Below, piece by piece: positions 8,634 to 17,472 of a DNA stretch of 64,000 bases. Every line of letters begins with the position of its first letter. The stretch's first letter is position 1. The translations under genes were made by a program, and so were the position numbers. Source of the stretch: Streptomyces sp. ALI-76-A (GTDB lineage: Bacteria; Actinomycetota; Actinomycetes; Streptomycetales; Streptomycetaceae); assembly GCF_030287445.1 (NCBI RefSeq), contig NZ_JASVWB010000002.1, forward strand, positions 6,696,001 to 6,760,000, given 5' to 3'. The notes under the pieces are model-generated. The model did not search any database. It saw only the letters and a program-made list of their open reading frames with translations, and had not been told where the DNA came from.

Positions 8634-9488
8634 TCAGCGCCGATCGCCCGCGGCCCCGATCAGCTCGGACACCTTCACGAACCGGAAGCCCCGCCGGCGC
8701 AGCTCGGGGACGATCGTCCGTACCGCCCGCTCGGTCGTCGGGGCCGCGCTCGTCGTGCAGTGCATGACGACCACGGAACCCGGCCGCACCCCCTCCAGGA
8801 CCTGCCGGGCGACCGCGTCCGCGTCCGTCGCGAACGCGTCCCCGCTCACCACGTCCCACTGCACGGCGGTGACACCGGCCGGGGTCAGCGCCCTCAGGGC
8901 CCGCCGGTCGTGGCAGCCGCCGGGGAAACGGAAGTACGGCATCGGATCCGGCACCCCGGCCTCGCGGAAGGCGGCGTACGCCCGCTCCACGTCCGCGCGC
9001 ATCGCGTCCTCGGGGACGGTCGGCAGCCCGTAGCAGTCGTCGGTGAAGGCGTAGTGGCTGTAGGAGTGGTTGGCGACCTCGAAGAGCGGGTCCCGGCCGA
9101 TGGAGCGGGCCTGCGCCGGGTACTGCTCGGCCCACCGGCCGGTAATGAACACCGTGGCCGGCACCTTCAGCGCCCGCAGGGCCGCGATCAGCCGCGGATT
9201 GTCGAACCGCTCGCCCGCCGCGGCGCGCCGGCCCTGGCCCGCGGTCATGTCGGCGTCGAAGGTGAGCGCCACCGTTCTGCCGTGGGTACGGGGACCGTTC
9301 TCGAAGACAGGGGTCAGGCCGGCGGGGCCGGGGGCGAGCGTGGGCGGCCGGGACGGCACGGCGGAGGGCGCGGACGGAGCCGGACGGGCGGGGCGCGGGG
9401 CCTGGTCGGTGCCGCACCCGGCGAGGGCGGCGAGGGTGGCGCTCAGGACGCAGGCGACGGTGACACGGCGTACGGGAGTGATCACCAC
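8634..9488 (-). CDS. Lipoprotein polysaccharide deacetylase (NodB fold)
   Basis: Lipoprotein signal with lipobox LAGC (VACVLSATLAALAGCG), a Pro/Ser-rich spacer, then a carbohydrate esterase 4 domain. Motif 1 is ALTFDADM (the catalytic and metal Asp pair), motif 2 is NHSYSHYAF, motif 3 is RFPGGCHD. The later block is VQWDVVSGDAF and the last is VVVMHCT. It is predicted to remove acetyl groups from a cell-wall or surface glycan outside the membrane. GTG at 9488 (or 9485) gives a normal signal peptide; the upstream ATG-less extension is not needed. Confidence 0.88.
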   Translation of the reverse strand: MVITPVRRVTVACVLSATLAALAGCGTDQAPRPARPAPSAPSAVPSRPPTLAPGPAGLTPVFENGPRTHGRTVALTFDADMTAGQGRRAAAGERFDNPRLIAALRALKVPATVFITGRWAEQYPAQARSIGRDPLFEVANHSYSHYAFTDDCYGLPTVPEDAMRADVERAYAAFREAGVPDPMPYFRFPGGCHDRRALRALTPAGVTAVQWDVVSGDAFATDADAVARQVLEGVRPGSVVVMHCTTSAAPTTERAVRTIVPELRRRGFRFVKVSELIGAAGDRR

Positions 9489-9610
9489 ACGAAGGTATGA
9501 TGATCGGCTTTTCGGGGGGTGCCGACCCGTCGGCGAGGTCACCCGCTCGGCGCCGTGCCACAGCCGCGCTCAGGACGTCCCGGCGCTCGGCCCCCGCACC
9601 CGCGTCCCGC

Positions 9611-11125
9611 TCAGATGTCCCGCTGCTCCAGCGGCCGGACCGCCGGTCCCTGGACCACCTTGCCGTCCGTGTCGAAGCGGGAGCCGTGACAGGGGCACTC
9701 CCAGGCGCGTTCGGCGGCGTTGAAGGCGACCAGGCAGCCCATGTGGGTGCAGCGCGCGGAGACGGCGTGCGGCTGGCCGGCCTCGTCCCGGTACACCGCG
9801 AGGCGCTCGCCGCCGACGCGGACGACCGCGCCCTCACCGGGCGGCAGGGACTCGACCGGCGGGGCGGGGCGCAGCCGGTCGCCGACGAAGTGGCGGGCCA
9901 CCTCGGCCTGGGTCTTCAGGAACGACGGGGCCTCGCGCACGGCCGAACGCAGCCGGCGCGGATCGTACAGCTCGCTCCACTCGCACGTCCCGCCGGTGAT
10001 CTGGGCGGTGAGCAGCCGGCCCGCCATCATCCCGCCGCTCATGCCCCAGCCGCCGAAACCGGTCGCCACGTACGTGTGGTGGGCGCCCGGGTGGAACGGG
10101 CCGACGAGCGGCACGGTGTCGGTGGGGTCGTTGTCCTGGGTGGCCCAGGCGTGGGTGAGGGTGACGTCCGGGAAGTGCTCGGCGGCCCAGTCGGACAGGT
10201 GCTGGAAGCGGGCCCGGGTGTTGCCGGTGCCGGGCGTGAAGTGCTCCCCGGTGACGACCAGCAGCCGGTCCTCGCCGTGCGGCGCGGTACGCACCGAGCG
10301 GGTGCCCTCGTCCGGCGTGATGTACATGCCGTCGGGGTCCCGGCCGGCGGCGATCGTCCCGGCGACGACCAGCTCGCGGCGCGGGGAGAGGCGGGCGAAC
10401 AGCAGGGCCCGGTCGAAGACCGGGTAGTGCGTGGCGACCACGACGTCCCGGGCGGTCACCGTCACGCCCGTGTCGGTGGTCAGCCGGCACGGCTCGCCCT
10501 CCTCCAGGCCGACGACCGTGGTGTGCTCGTACACCTGACCGCCCCGCGCCAGCAGGTCGTCGGCGAGCGCCAGCAGGTACTTGCGCGGATGGAACTGCGC
10601 CTGCCCGGTCACCTTCACCGCGCCCGCGACGGGGAACGGCAGCCCGGTCTCCGTGACGAACGACGCCGGCAGCCCCGCCTCGTGGGCGGCCCGCGCCTCG
10701 GCCCGCAGCTCCTCCACCCGGCCCGCGTCACGGACGTACGTGTACGCGCTCCGGCGTTCCCAGTCGCAGTCGACGCCCAGCTCGTCCGCGATCCACGCGG
10801 CGCGCTCGATCGCCTCGGACTGCGAGCGGGCGTACAGCCGCGCCCCCTCGGGACCGCGGGTGCGGCGCAGCTTGTCGTAGACCAGGGTGTGCAGCGCGGT
10901 CACCTTGGCGGTGGTGTGCCCGGTGACACCGGCCGCGACCCGGTCGGCCTCCAGCACCGCCACGCTCTTCCCGGCCCGCGTCAGCTCCCACGCGGTACTC
11001 AGCCCGGCCACTCCGGCGCCGATGACGGCCACGTCCACCGTGAGGTCGTCCGTCAGCGCGGGCCGGTCCGGGCCGGGCGCGGTCTGGAGCCAGTACGAGC
11101 CGCTGACGTGGGAATTCTGGGTCAT
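9611..11125 (-). CDS. FAD-dependent oxidoreductase with C-terminal Rieske domain
   Basis: A DAO-type glycine/amino-acid oxidase fold (DVAVIGAGVAGLSTAWELTR, GxGxxG near the N-terminus) spans about 400 residues, with the second FAD segment TYVATGFGGWGMSGGMMAG. A Rieske [2Fe-2S] domain closes the protein: CTHMGC and CPCHGS provide the Cys/His ligand pairs. At 504 residues the fusion is complete. Such fusions are common in soil bacteria and are thought to oxidise an unknown small molecule. The ATG at 11125 gives the usual short lead before the FAD motif. It is followed upstream by the PPK2 gene in the same direction. Confidence 0.9.
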   Translation of the reverse strand: MTQNSHVSGSYWLQTAPGPDRPALTDDLTVDVAVIGAGVAGLSTAWELTRAGKSVAVLEADRVAAGVTGHTTAKVTALHTLVYDKLRRTRGPEGARLYARSQSEAIERAAWIADELGVDCDWERRSAYTYVRDAGRVEELRAEARAAHEAGLPASFVTETGLPFPVAGAVKVTGQAQFHPRKYLLALADDLLARGGQVYEHTTVVGLEEGEPCRLTTDTGVTVTARDVVVATHYPVFDRALLFARLSPRRELVVAGTIAAGRDPDGMYITPDEGTRSVRTAPHGEDRLLVVTGEHFTPGTGNTRARFQHLSDWAAEHFPDVTLTHAWATQDNDPTDTVPLVGPFHPGAHHTYVATGFGGWGMSGGMMAGRLLTAQITGGTCEWSELYDPRRLRSAVREAPSFLKTQAEVARHFVGDRLRPAPPVESLPPGEGAVVRVGGERLAVYRDEAGQPHAVSARCTHMGCLVAFNAAERAWECPCHGSRFDTDGKVVQGPAVRPLEQRDI

Positions 11126-11193
11126 GCGGGCCGGGTACCCCGTCGCGGCCGGTTCAGTGGGGCGGGTCCCCGAGCAGCCGTCGGCGGCACTCG

Positions 11194-12078
11194 TCAGCGG
11201 GGCCGGTCCGCGAGCAGCCGCCGGCGGCTCTCGGCCACGTCGAAGTCGGCCTTCGGGTAGCGCGGGTCCAGGTCCCCGAGGTGCTCCAGGAGCAGCCGGC
11301 TCACCGCCCAGTTCCGGTACCACTTGCGGTCGGCCGGGATCAGGTACCAGGGGGCCTCCGGCGTGGAGCAGCGCTCCAGGGCGATCTCGTACGCCTCCTG
11401 GTACGCGGGCCACAGCGCGCGGTCGTCGATGTCGGACGGGTCGAACTTCCAGTGCTTGTCCGGCCGGTCCAGGCGTCTGAGCAGACGGCGGCGCTGCTCG
11501 TCGTAGGACAGGTGCAGGAAGCACTTGATCACGGTGACGCCGCCGCCGGTCAGGGACTGCTCGAAGCGGTTGATCTGGTCGTAGCGGCGGTCGATCTCGG
11601 CGGGCGGGGCGAGTTCGCGGACGCGGGCGACCAGGACGTCCTCGTAGTGCGAGCGGTCGAAGACGCCCAGCTCGCCGGGGTGCGGCAGGGCCTTCTCGAC
11701 GCGCCACAGGAAGGAGTGCCGGCGCTCCTCGGCGGTCGGCGCCCGGAACGCGCGGACGCGGCAGCCGGACGGGTTGAGATACCCGGCGACGTGCTTGACC
11801 GTGCCGCCCTTGCCGCTGGTGTCCATACCCTGGAGCACCAGCAGGACCCGGCGCCGGTCACCGGCCGTGCTCGCCGCCCACAGGCGCTCCTGGAGCCCGG
11901 TGAGGTGCGCGCCGATCGCGGCGGTGGCCGCCCGGCCCGCGGCCTTGTCCACGGGGCCGGCGGCCGCCGCGCGGGTGTCGTACCCGCTCAGGTCGACGGG
12001 CTCGCCGCCGGGCACGCGCAGCAGCCCGCGCAGGTCGGTCCCCGCACGAGTGCGGGTCTTCGAGCGCTTGTGGCCCAC
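11194..12078 (-). CDS. Polyphosphate kinase 2 family protein
   Basis: Transfers phosphate between polyphosphate and a nucleotide. Walker A is QGMDTSGKGG (residues 83-92). The lid and Walker B region reads FDRSHYEDVLVARV, and DKHWKFDPSDIDDRALWPAY is the family hallmark near the C-terminus. The GTG at 12078 has GGAAGG eight bases upstream. Length (294 residues) matches class PPK2 with a single domain. The class (ADP, AMP or GDP use) cannot be decided from the sequence alone. Confidence 0.9.
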   Translation of the reverse strand: MGHKRSKTRTRAGTDLRGLLRVPGGEPVDLSGYDTRAAAAGPVDKAAGRAATAAIGAHLTGLQERLWAASTAGDRRRVLLVLQGMDTSGKGGTVKHVAGYLNPSGCRVRAFRAPTAEERRHSFLWRVEKALPHPGELGVFDRSHYEDVLVARVRELAPPAEIDRRYDQINRFEQSLTGGGVTVIKCFLHLSYDEQRRRLLRRLDRPDKHWKFDPSDIDDRALWPAYQEAYEIALERCSTPEAPWYLIPADRKWYRNWAVSRLLLEHLGDLDPRYPKADFDVAESRRRLLADRPR

Positions 12079-12178
12079 GGGGCACCCCTTCCGGTCACCT
12101 TCCCCGATCCTGCGACGCGGTGGCCGGGGCCGCGACACGGCAGCCCCGGCCGCCGCGTCGCCCCGAGCTCCGGTGCTG

Positions 12179-13576
12179 CTACCCGCGCCACGGTCCCGTC
12201 ACCGCGAAGGTCGTCCCGGGCGTGTAGCAGTTGAGGTACATCGTCCGGCCGTCCGGGGAGAAGGTGACGCCCGCGAACTCGCCCCACTCCGGTTCCTGCG
12301 GGGTGCCGATGTCCTGCCGGTTGCGGGCCATCGGGTAGACCTCGCCGCGCCGGGTGACACCGTAGACGTGCTGGGCTCCGTTGCCGTCCTCGCAGACCAT
12401 GAGGCCGCCGCTGGGGGCGAGACAGATGTTGTCCGGGGACTCGCCGGGGAGCTGGATGTCGGTGTCCGGGCCGAAGACGACCACCAGGGTCAGGCGGCGT
12501 GCCGACGGGTCGTAGCGCCAGATCTGGCCGTAGTGGTCGCCCGCCGAGCCCTCCGCGCTGCGGGCGAACGACGACACGAAGTAGACGCTCCCGCCGCCCC
12601 AGTAGCAGCCTTCCAGCTTCTGTGCGTGGGTGATGCCCTTCGGCCCGAAGTCCTGGAGCCGGATGGGGGTCTGGGCGGCGAGCGGGTCCGGTACGTCGAC
12701 CCACTCGATCCGGTCGAAGCAGGCGCCGGTCTCCTGGATCGAGGAGAGGTCGGGCACGCCGGGCACGCGCATCGCCTGGAGCCGGCCGCCCGCGCGCAGC
12801 GAACCGGGGCCGCCCAGCGGCCTGTCGGGCAGGAAGCGGTAGAAGAGGCCGAACGGCCTGAGGAAGGCGTCCTCGGTCTCGTAGACGATGCCGCGCCGCG
12901 GGTCGACGGCGACCGCCTCGTGCTGGAAGCGGCCCATCGCGGTCAGCGGGACGGCGCCGGAGCGGCGCGGGTCGGCCGCGTCGACCTCGAAGACGAAGCC
13001 GTGGTCCTTGGTGTAGCCGTTGGTGCCGGCCTTGTCCTCGGTCTCCTCACAGGTCAGCCACGTGTTCCACGGCGTGGGCCCGCCCGCGCAGTTGACGGCC
13101 GTGCCGGCGATCGCGACCCGCTCCGACACCACGTCACCACGGGAGTCGAGGGTCAGGGCCGTACAACCGCCCTTGCCCGCCGGGTCGTAGGTGAGGCCCG
13201 CGACCGTCGGGACGGGGAGCGCGGCGGTGGCGCGGTTCTCGTGGTTGCGGACCAGGTGGACGCGGCCGTGTCTGCCCGCGAAGGCCGACATCCCGTCGTG
13301 GTTGGAGGGGACCGCCCCCTCGCCGGAGCGCAGCGGATCGCCCTCGCGGGAGAGGACCTTGTAGCGGAACCCCTTCGGCAGGTCGAGCAGGCCCCCGGGA
13401 TCGGGGACCAGCGGGCCGTAACCGGTGTGCCCGAGGGGCTGTGCGGCGGCGGTGCCCGCGAAGAGGTCGGAGAGGCTTCCGGCGAAGGCGATCGAGACGC
13501 CCAGCGCGCCGGTGCGGGCGAGCACCTGACGGCGGGTGGAGGCGGTGTTCTCGGCGGACTCGGTGGTTTCGGACAT
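12179..13576 (-). CDS. PhoX-family alkaline phosphatase-like protein, Tat-exported
   Basis: A twin-arginine signal (TRRQVLARTGALGVSIAFAG, Arg15-Arg16) is followed by a 6-bladed propeller typical of PhoX/DUF839 proteins. Family blocks seen include FRYKVLSREGDPL, PSNHDGMSAF, LVRNHE, NTWLTCEET, RFQHEAVAVDP, GIVYETEDA, DNICLAPSGGLMVCEDG and GVTFSPDGRTMYLN. PhoX enzymes are calcium/iron phosphatases at the cell surface; this is a 465-residue member and its real substrate is unknown. It is expected to respond to phosphate, but no Pho box was seen by eye. Confidence 0.88.
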   Translation of the reverse strand: MSETTESAENTASTRRQVLARTGALGVSIAFAGSLSDLFAGTAAAQPLGHTGYGPLVPDPGGLLDLPKGFRYKVLSREGDPLRSGEGAVPSNHDGMSAFAGRHGRVHLVRNHENRATAALPVPTVAGLTYDPAGKGGCTALTLDSRGDVVSERVAIAGTAVNCAGGPTPWNTWLTCEETEDKAGTNGYTKDHGFVFEVDAADPRRSGAVPLTAMGRFQHEAVAVDPRRGIVYETEDAFLRPFGLFYRFLPDRPLGGPGSLRAGGRLQAMRVPGVPDLSSIQETGACFDRIEWVDVPDPLAAQTPIRLQDFGPKGITHAQKLEGCYWGGGSVYFVSSFARSAEGSAGDHYGQIWRYDPSARRLTLVVVFGPDTDIQLPGESPDNICLAPSGGLMVCEDGNGAQHVYGVTRRGEVYPMARNRQDIGTPQEPEWGEFAGVTFSPDGRTMYLNCYTPGTTFAVTGPWRG

Positions 13577-13668
13577 GGGGCGACGACCTTCCTGCTGGCG
13601 GACAGGAACCTGTGACCGCCGTGTCTACCACCTGCCGGAGGATGCGGGAACCACGCGCGTAGAGCGCG

Positions 13669-14553
13669 TCACCGGTCGGCCGGCCGCTCCCGCGACCTGT
13701 CGGCCGGGTGCTCCAGCGCCCGCTCCGGGCGGTCCTGCGCCCGGTCCGGGCGGTCCTGCGCCCGGTCCGGGCGGTCCTGCGCCCGGTCCGGGCGGTCCTG
13801 CGCCCGGTCCAGGAAGCGCAGCAGCTCCACCGGGAAGGGCAGGACCAGCGTCGAGTTCTTCTCGGCGGCGACCGCCACGATGGTCTGCAACAGCCGCAGT
13901 TGGAGCGCGGAGGGCGTGTCCTGCATCTGCTGCGCGGCCTCGGCGAGCTTCTTCGACGCCTGGAGTTCGGCGTCCGCGTTGATGATCCGGGCGCGCCGCT
14001 CACGGTCCGCCTCGGCCTGCCGGGCCATCGAGCGCTTCATCGTGTCCGGCAGGGAGACGTCCTTGATCTCGACGCGGTCGATCTGCACGCCCCAGCCGAC
14101 GGCCGGGCTGTCGATCATCAGCTCCAGGCCCTGGTTGAGCTTCTCGCGGTCGGACAGGAGGTCGTCCAGGTCACTCTTGCCGATGATCGAACGCAGCGAG
14201 GTCTGCGCCATCTGCGAGACGGCGAACCGGTAGTCCTCGACCTGGACGAGCGCGTTCGCCGCGTCGACCACCTTGAAGTACACGACCGCGTCCACCCGCA
14301 CCGTCACGTTGTCGCGGGTGATGCCCTCCTGGGCCGGCACCGGCATCGTGACGATCTGCATGTTCACCTTGTGCAGCCGGTCCACGAACGGGACGATCAA
14401 GGTGAGACCCGGCGGCCGAACGTCTCCGGCGAGCCGCCCGAGCCGCAGGACCACCCCGCGCTCGTACTGCTTGACGACCCGCGCCGCCGAGGCGACGTAG
14501 ACCAGCCCCGCGGTGCCGGCCGCCAGGCCCGCCGTCAACAGTTCCTGGAGCAT
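13669..14553 (-). CDS. SPFH/band-7 (slipin-like) membrane protein with heptad-repeat tail
   Basis: One N-terminal membrane span (ELLTAGLAAGTAGLVYVAS) and a stomatin/slipin SPFH domain: VVKQYERGVVLRLGRL, RPPGLTLIVPFVD, NVTVRVDAVVYFKV, ISKSDLDDLLSDRE-like block (IIGKSDLDDLLSDRE), WGVQIDRVEIKDV. The coiled-coil region KRSMARQAEADRERRARIINADAE follows. The last ~50 residues are unusual: four DRAQDRP units encoded by a 21-bp tandem repeat, then a charged tail. Members scaffold membrane microdomains. Length 294. Confidence 0.9.
   Translation of the reverse strand: MLQELLTAGLAAGTAGLVYVASAARVVKQYERGVVLRLGRLAGDVRPPGLTLIVPFVDRLHKVNMQIVTMPVPAQEGITRDNVTVRVDAVVYFKVVDAANALVQVEDYRFAVSQMAQTSLRSIIGKSDLDDLLSDREKLNQGLELMIDSPAVGWGVQIDRVEIKDVSLPDTMKRSMARQAEADRERRARIINADAELQASKKLAEAAQQMQDTPSALQLRLLQTIVAVAAEKNSTLVLPFPVELLRFLDRAQDRPDRAQDRPDRAQDRPDRAQDRPERALEHPADRSRERPADR
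13730..13812 (-). repeat. 21-bp tandem repeat inside the SPFH gene
   Basis: Four head-to-tail copies of a 21-bp unit (13730-13750, 13751-13771, 13772-13792, 13793-13812, last slightly incomplete). Copies are identical apart from the end. Being a multiple of three, each copy adds the seven residues DRAQDRP without shifting the frame, so copy number can vary freely between strains. Confidence 0.95.
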
Positions 14554-14655
14554 CCCGGCCTCCTCGTCCAGAGGTCCGCTATGTCTGCTCCTGCAACGAT
14601 ATGCCCGGTGCCCGCTCCGGGGCCACGATCGGCCTCGGACCGGGCACCGGAGGGT

Positions 14656-16146
14656 TCACGACGCGGTGGTCATCCGCACCGGTTCCAGTGCGGTGACCCG
14701 CACGGGTTCGGTGCCGACCGCGCTGTGCCGCTCGGCCCAGCTCTCCAGTGCCGTACGGCAGGCGTGGTCCAGGTGGTGCAGCCCGGACAGGTCCAGCTCG
14801 ACCGGGCGGTCCTGGGGCAGCGCCTCCAGACTGTCGAGTATCTTCGGCAGCCGCAGGAAGGTCGCGTTGCCCGACAGGTATGCCTGGACGGGGCCGGCGC
14901 CCTTGTCGATGACCTCCATCTTGAGGTGCGAGGCCTGCCAGGCGGTCTTGACCACGGACAGGGCCAGGCCGATCAGCACGCCCTCGAACATGTTCACCGC
15001 GACGATGGACACCGCCGTGATCACCAGGATCAGCGCCTCACCGCGGTGCTCTCGCCACAGCGAGACGATCTCGCGGAAGGGGATCAGCTTCCAGCCGGCG
15101 TGCACCAGGATGCCGGCCAGCGCGGGCAGCGGGATCAGCGCCAGCGTCGACGGCAGCAGCGCGGCGAACAGCAGCAGCCACACACCGTGCATCACCCGGG
15201 ACGCCTTGGTCTTGGCGCCCGCCTGGACGTTGGCGGAGCTGCGCACGATGACCGCGGTCATCGGCAGTGCGCCGAGCGCCCCGCACACCGCGTTGCCCGC
15301 GCCCTGCGCCATCAGTTCCTTGTCGTACTCGGTACGCGGGCCGTCGTGCAGCCGGTCCACCGCGGCGGCGCTGAACAGGCTCTCGGCGGAGGCGATCAGG
15401 GTGAAGGCGATGATCGTGCCGAAGATGGCCGGGTTGGCCAGCTCGCCGAAGGCCTCGGTGCCCGGCGGCTGGATGGAGTCCAGCAGGCCGTTCACCTCGA
15501 CGGTGGCGACCGGCAGGCCGAACGCCAGGGTGACCACCGTGGCCAGCACGACGGCGGCGAGCGCGCCCGGCACCGTCTGCGCCTTCTTCGGCAGCCGCTT
15601 CCACAGCAGAAGCACCGCGACGGTGCCGGCGCCCACGGCGAGCGAGGCGAGCGCCGCGGTGCTGCCGAGCGCGTCGGCGGCGGCCCCGGGAAGCCCGATG
15701 ATCTTGTCGAGGCCGGAGGACGGAGCCTTGAGGCCGGCCGCCGCGTACAGCTGGCCCGCGATGATCACAAGGCCGATACCGGCCAGCATGCCCTCGACGA
15801 CCGAGACGGATATGGCCCGGAACCAGCGCCCCAGCTTCAGGGCGCCCATGGCGAGCTGGAGCAGGCCGGCGGCCAGCACGATCACGCCGAGCGCGGGCAG
15901 TCCGAACTCGGTCACCGCCTCGTAGACGAGCACGGTCAAGCCGGCCGCCGGTCCGGAGACCTGGAGGCTGCTGCCCCGCATGAGGCCGGTGATGATGCCG
16001 CCGACGATGCCGGTGACCAGTCCGAGTTCTGCCGGGACACCGGAGGCCACGGCGACGCCCACGCACAGGGGCAGGGCGACGAGGAAGACGACAAGGGATG
16101 CGGCGAAGTCCTGCCGCAGGTGAGGGAACTTGGTCTGCTTCTCCAT
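14656..16146 (-). CDS. SulP-family anion transporter (probable bicarbonate or sulfate)
   Basis: Integral membrane transporter of 496 residues with 10-12 hydrophobic spans. SulP marks are FPHLRQDFAASLVVFLVALP, GLVTGIVGGIITGLMRGSSL with VSGPAAGLTVLV, and a C-terminal STAS-like domain (VELDLSGLHHLDHACRTALE). The ATG at 16146 lies nine bases after the end of the carbonic anhydrase gene, so the two form an operon. SulP proteins paired with carbonic anhydrase are usually bicarbonate importers of the BicA kind, so bicarbonate is the favoured substrate, although sulfate cannot be excluded. Confidence 0.88.
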   Translation of the reverse strand: MEKQTKFPHLRQDFAASLVVFLVALPLCVGVAVASGVPAELGLVTGIVGGIITGLMRGSSLQVSGPAAGLTVLVYEAVTEFGLPALGVIVLAAGLLQLAMGALKLGRWFRAISVSVVEGMLAGIGLVIIAGQLYAAAGLKAPSSGLDKIIGLPGAAADALGSTAALASLAVGAGTVAVLLLWKRLPKKAQTVPGALAAVVLATVVTLAFGLPVATVEVNGLLDSIQPPGTEAFGELANPAIFGTIIAFTLIASAESLFSAAAVDRLHDGPRTEYDKELMAQGAGNAVCGALGALPMTAVIVRSSANVQAGAKTKASRVMHGVWLLLFAALLPSTLALIPLPALAGILVHAGWKLIPFREIVSLWREHRGEALILVITAVSIVAVNMFEGVLIGLALSVVKTAWQASHLKMEVIDKGAGPVQAYLSGNATFLRLPKILDSLEALPQDRPVELDLSGLHHLDHACRTALESWAERHSAVGTEPVRVTALEPVRMTTAS

Positions 16147-16154
16147 GACCGGCC

Positions 16155-16733
16155 TCACAGCGCGCGGAAGGTGTCGGAGGACCCGTCGTGGGTCAGGACC
16201 GATCCCGTGTGGACCTCGTAGTACCAAGCGTGCAAAGTGAGTTGGCTCTCCGTCAGCTTCTTGTCGATGAAGGGGTAGGAGCGCAGGCGCAGGACCTGGG
16301 CCAGGACGTGGTTCTGCACGCCCTCGGCCACGCACGGGTCCTCGACCGCGCCGGTGGGGCGCGGCGTCGCGTGCGTGAGCCAGTCGCGCACGGCCGGTAC
16401 GGAGGTCAGGTCGTCGCCGCGGACCAGGGCGCCGACAGCGCCGCAGTGCGAGTGCCCGCAGACCACGATGTCGCGGACGCCCAGCACCTCCACGGCGTAC
16501 TCGATGGTGGCCGCCTCGCTGGTGGGGTGCTCGGAGGCGTACGGGGGGACGATGTTGCCCGCGGTGCGCAGCTCGAAGAGCTCGCCGGGCCGGGCGCCCG
16601 TGATCAGAGCCGGGACGACCCGGGAATCGGAGCAGGTGATGAACAGGACCTGCGGCGACTGGCCTTCGGCCAGTTTGGCGAACTCCTCAGGGCGCTGTCC
16701 GAACATGCGGGCGTTGTCGATGAGGGGCTGCAT
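16155..16733 (-). CDS. Beta-class carbonic anhydrase
   Basis: Interconverts CO2 and bicarbonate. Zinc-site motifs are CSDSR (Cys34, Asp36, Arg38) and VCGHSHCGAVGAL (His and Cys ligands); FELRTAGN is the third conserved block. ATG at 16733 is chosen because AGGAGGAG stands ten bases upstream; an upstream ATG would add 16 residues. At 192 residues it is of normal length. It is the first gene of an operon with the SulP transporter, which suggests it handles imported bicarbonate. Confidence 0.93.
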   Translation of the reverse strand: MQPLIDNARMFGQRPEEFAKLAEGQSPQVLFITCSDSRVVPALITGARPGELFELRTAGNIVPPYASEHPTSEAATIEYAVEVLGVRDIVVCGHSHCGAVGALVRGDDLTSVPAVRDWLTHATPRPTGAVEDPCVAEGVQNHVLAQVLRLRSYPFIDKKLTESQLTLHAWYYEVHTGSVLTHDGSSDTFRAL

Positions 16734-16808
16734 CAGTGGTGACTCCTCCTGGCGCGCCATGGCGGCGCGTCGGACGTACATGACAGAAGTGGGGGGACTG
16801 CGCTGCTG

Positions 16809-17201
16809 TCAGCAGCGGAAGACCTGGAGTGCGGCCGGGGAATGGGCTGTGGGGGGTCTCGACAGCCGGGGCGTGCCGCCGGGCACGGGGTGGGGTGCGG
16901 CCGACGGATCCTGTGCCTGCGTGGGGCGTTCGGGCCCCGCGAGGGCGACTTCTACGGTGCGTTGCCGGTCGCGGGTGCGCAGGGGACCGGTCGGGTCTCC
17001 CGCAGGGGCGCAGTGGCGCTGCGTGGCGGTCTCGTCGCGCAACGCCTTGCCGGGAAGCTTGATCCCGGGCTGAGCTTTGGCCTCTGCTTGACGGGGGGTG
17101 TGCGCGGTTGCGAAGGCGGCGGTGGGTGCGAAGAACGGGAGGGCGAGGAGGGCGGCGGTGAGGATCGCGAGTGCGGCCCATGCGGTCGTACCTCGGAACA
17201 T
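16809..17201 (-). CDS. Small exported or membrane-anchored protein
   Basis: 130 residues from an ATG at 17201 with a GAAGGGGGG ribosome site. The N-terminus is a signal peptide (TTAWAALAILTAALLALPFF ending AFA), and the mature part is a disordered, Arg/Pro/Thr-rich sequence without recognisable domain. I do not recognise it. It lies 75 bases upstream of the carbonic anhydrase gene and reads the same way, so it may share its transcript. The promoter region holds a DasR-like site. Confidence 0.65.
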   Translation of the reverse strand: MFRGTTAWAALAILTAALLALPFFAPTAAFATAHTPRQAEAKAQPGIKLPGKALRDETATQRHCAPAGDPTGPLRTRDRQRTVEVALAGPERPTQAQDPSAAPHPVPGGTPRLSRPPTAHSPAALQVFRC

Positions 17202-17240
17202 GCGCCCCCCTTCAGGTAATTCGCGTCTCCAGCCTGTCTC

Positions 17241-17262
17241 TAGTCCAGACCAACGGTTGGTC
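17241..17262. promoter_or_regulatory. Probable operator: DasR-like half-palindrome plus 15-bp inverted repeat
   Basis: TAGTCCAGACCA at 17241-17252 resembles the GntR-type DasR responsive element (core TGGTCTAGACCA) and the older TGGTCCAGACC chitinase repeat. It overlaps a perfect inverted repeat GACCAAC-G-GTTGGTC at 17248-17262, and another half-site ACTGGTC follows at 17266-17272. It sits 40-70 bases upstream of the small exported protein gene. That it binds DasR is inference. Confidence 0.45.
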
Positions 17263-17472
17263 AACGACTGGTCAAGAAACACCTTAGCCCGGCAAAGTTG
17301 TTTGCAGGGTTAACTTAACGTTTCGAGCTGAAGAGAGGCTGAAGCGTGCGGGTGGGGTGGCGAGAACCCGCTCTTGATCTTGGAGATCCGGTCGGGTAGA
17401 GGAGATCCAAGGGCAGCCGAAAAGGGCGACCGGCCCAGGGTGAGTGGACAAGGGCGGCCGGGTGAAGTGCCG

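Noticed and set aside
9611-11707. Longer version of the Rieske oxidoreductase starting near 11707
   Set aside because: The extra N-terminal part is an out-of-frame shadow of the PPK2 gene; the ATG at 11125 places the FAD motif normally.
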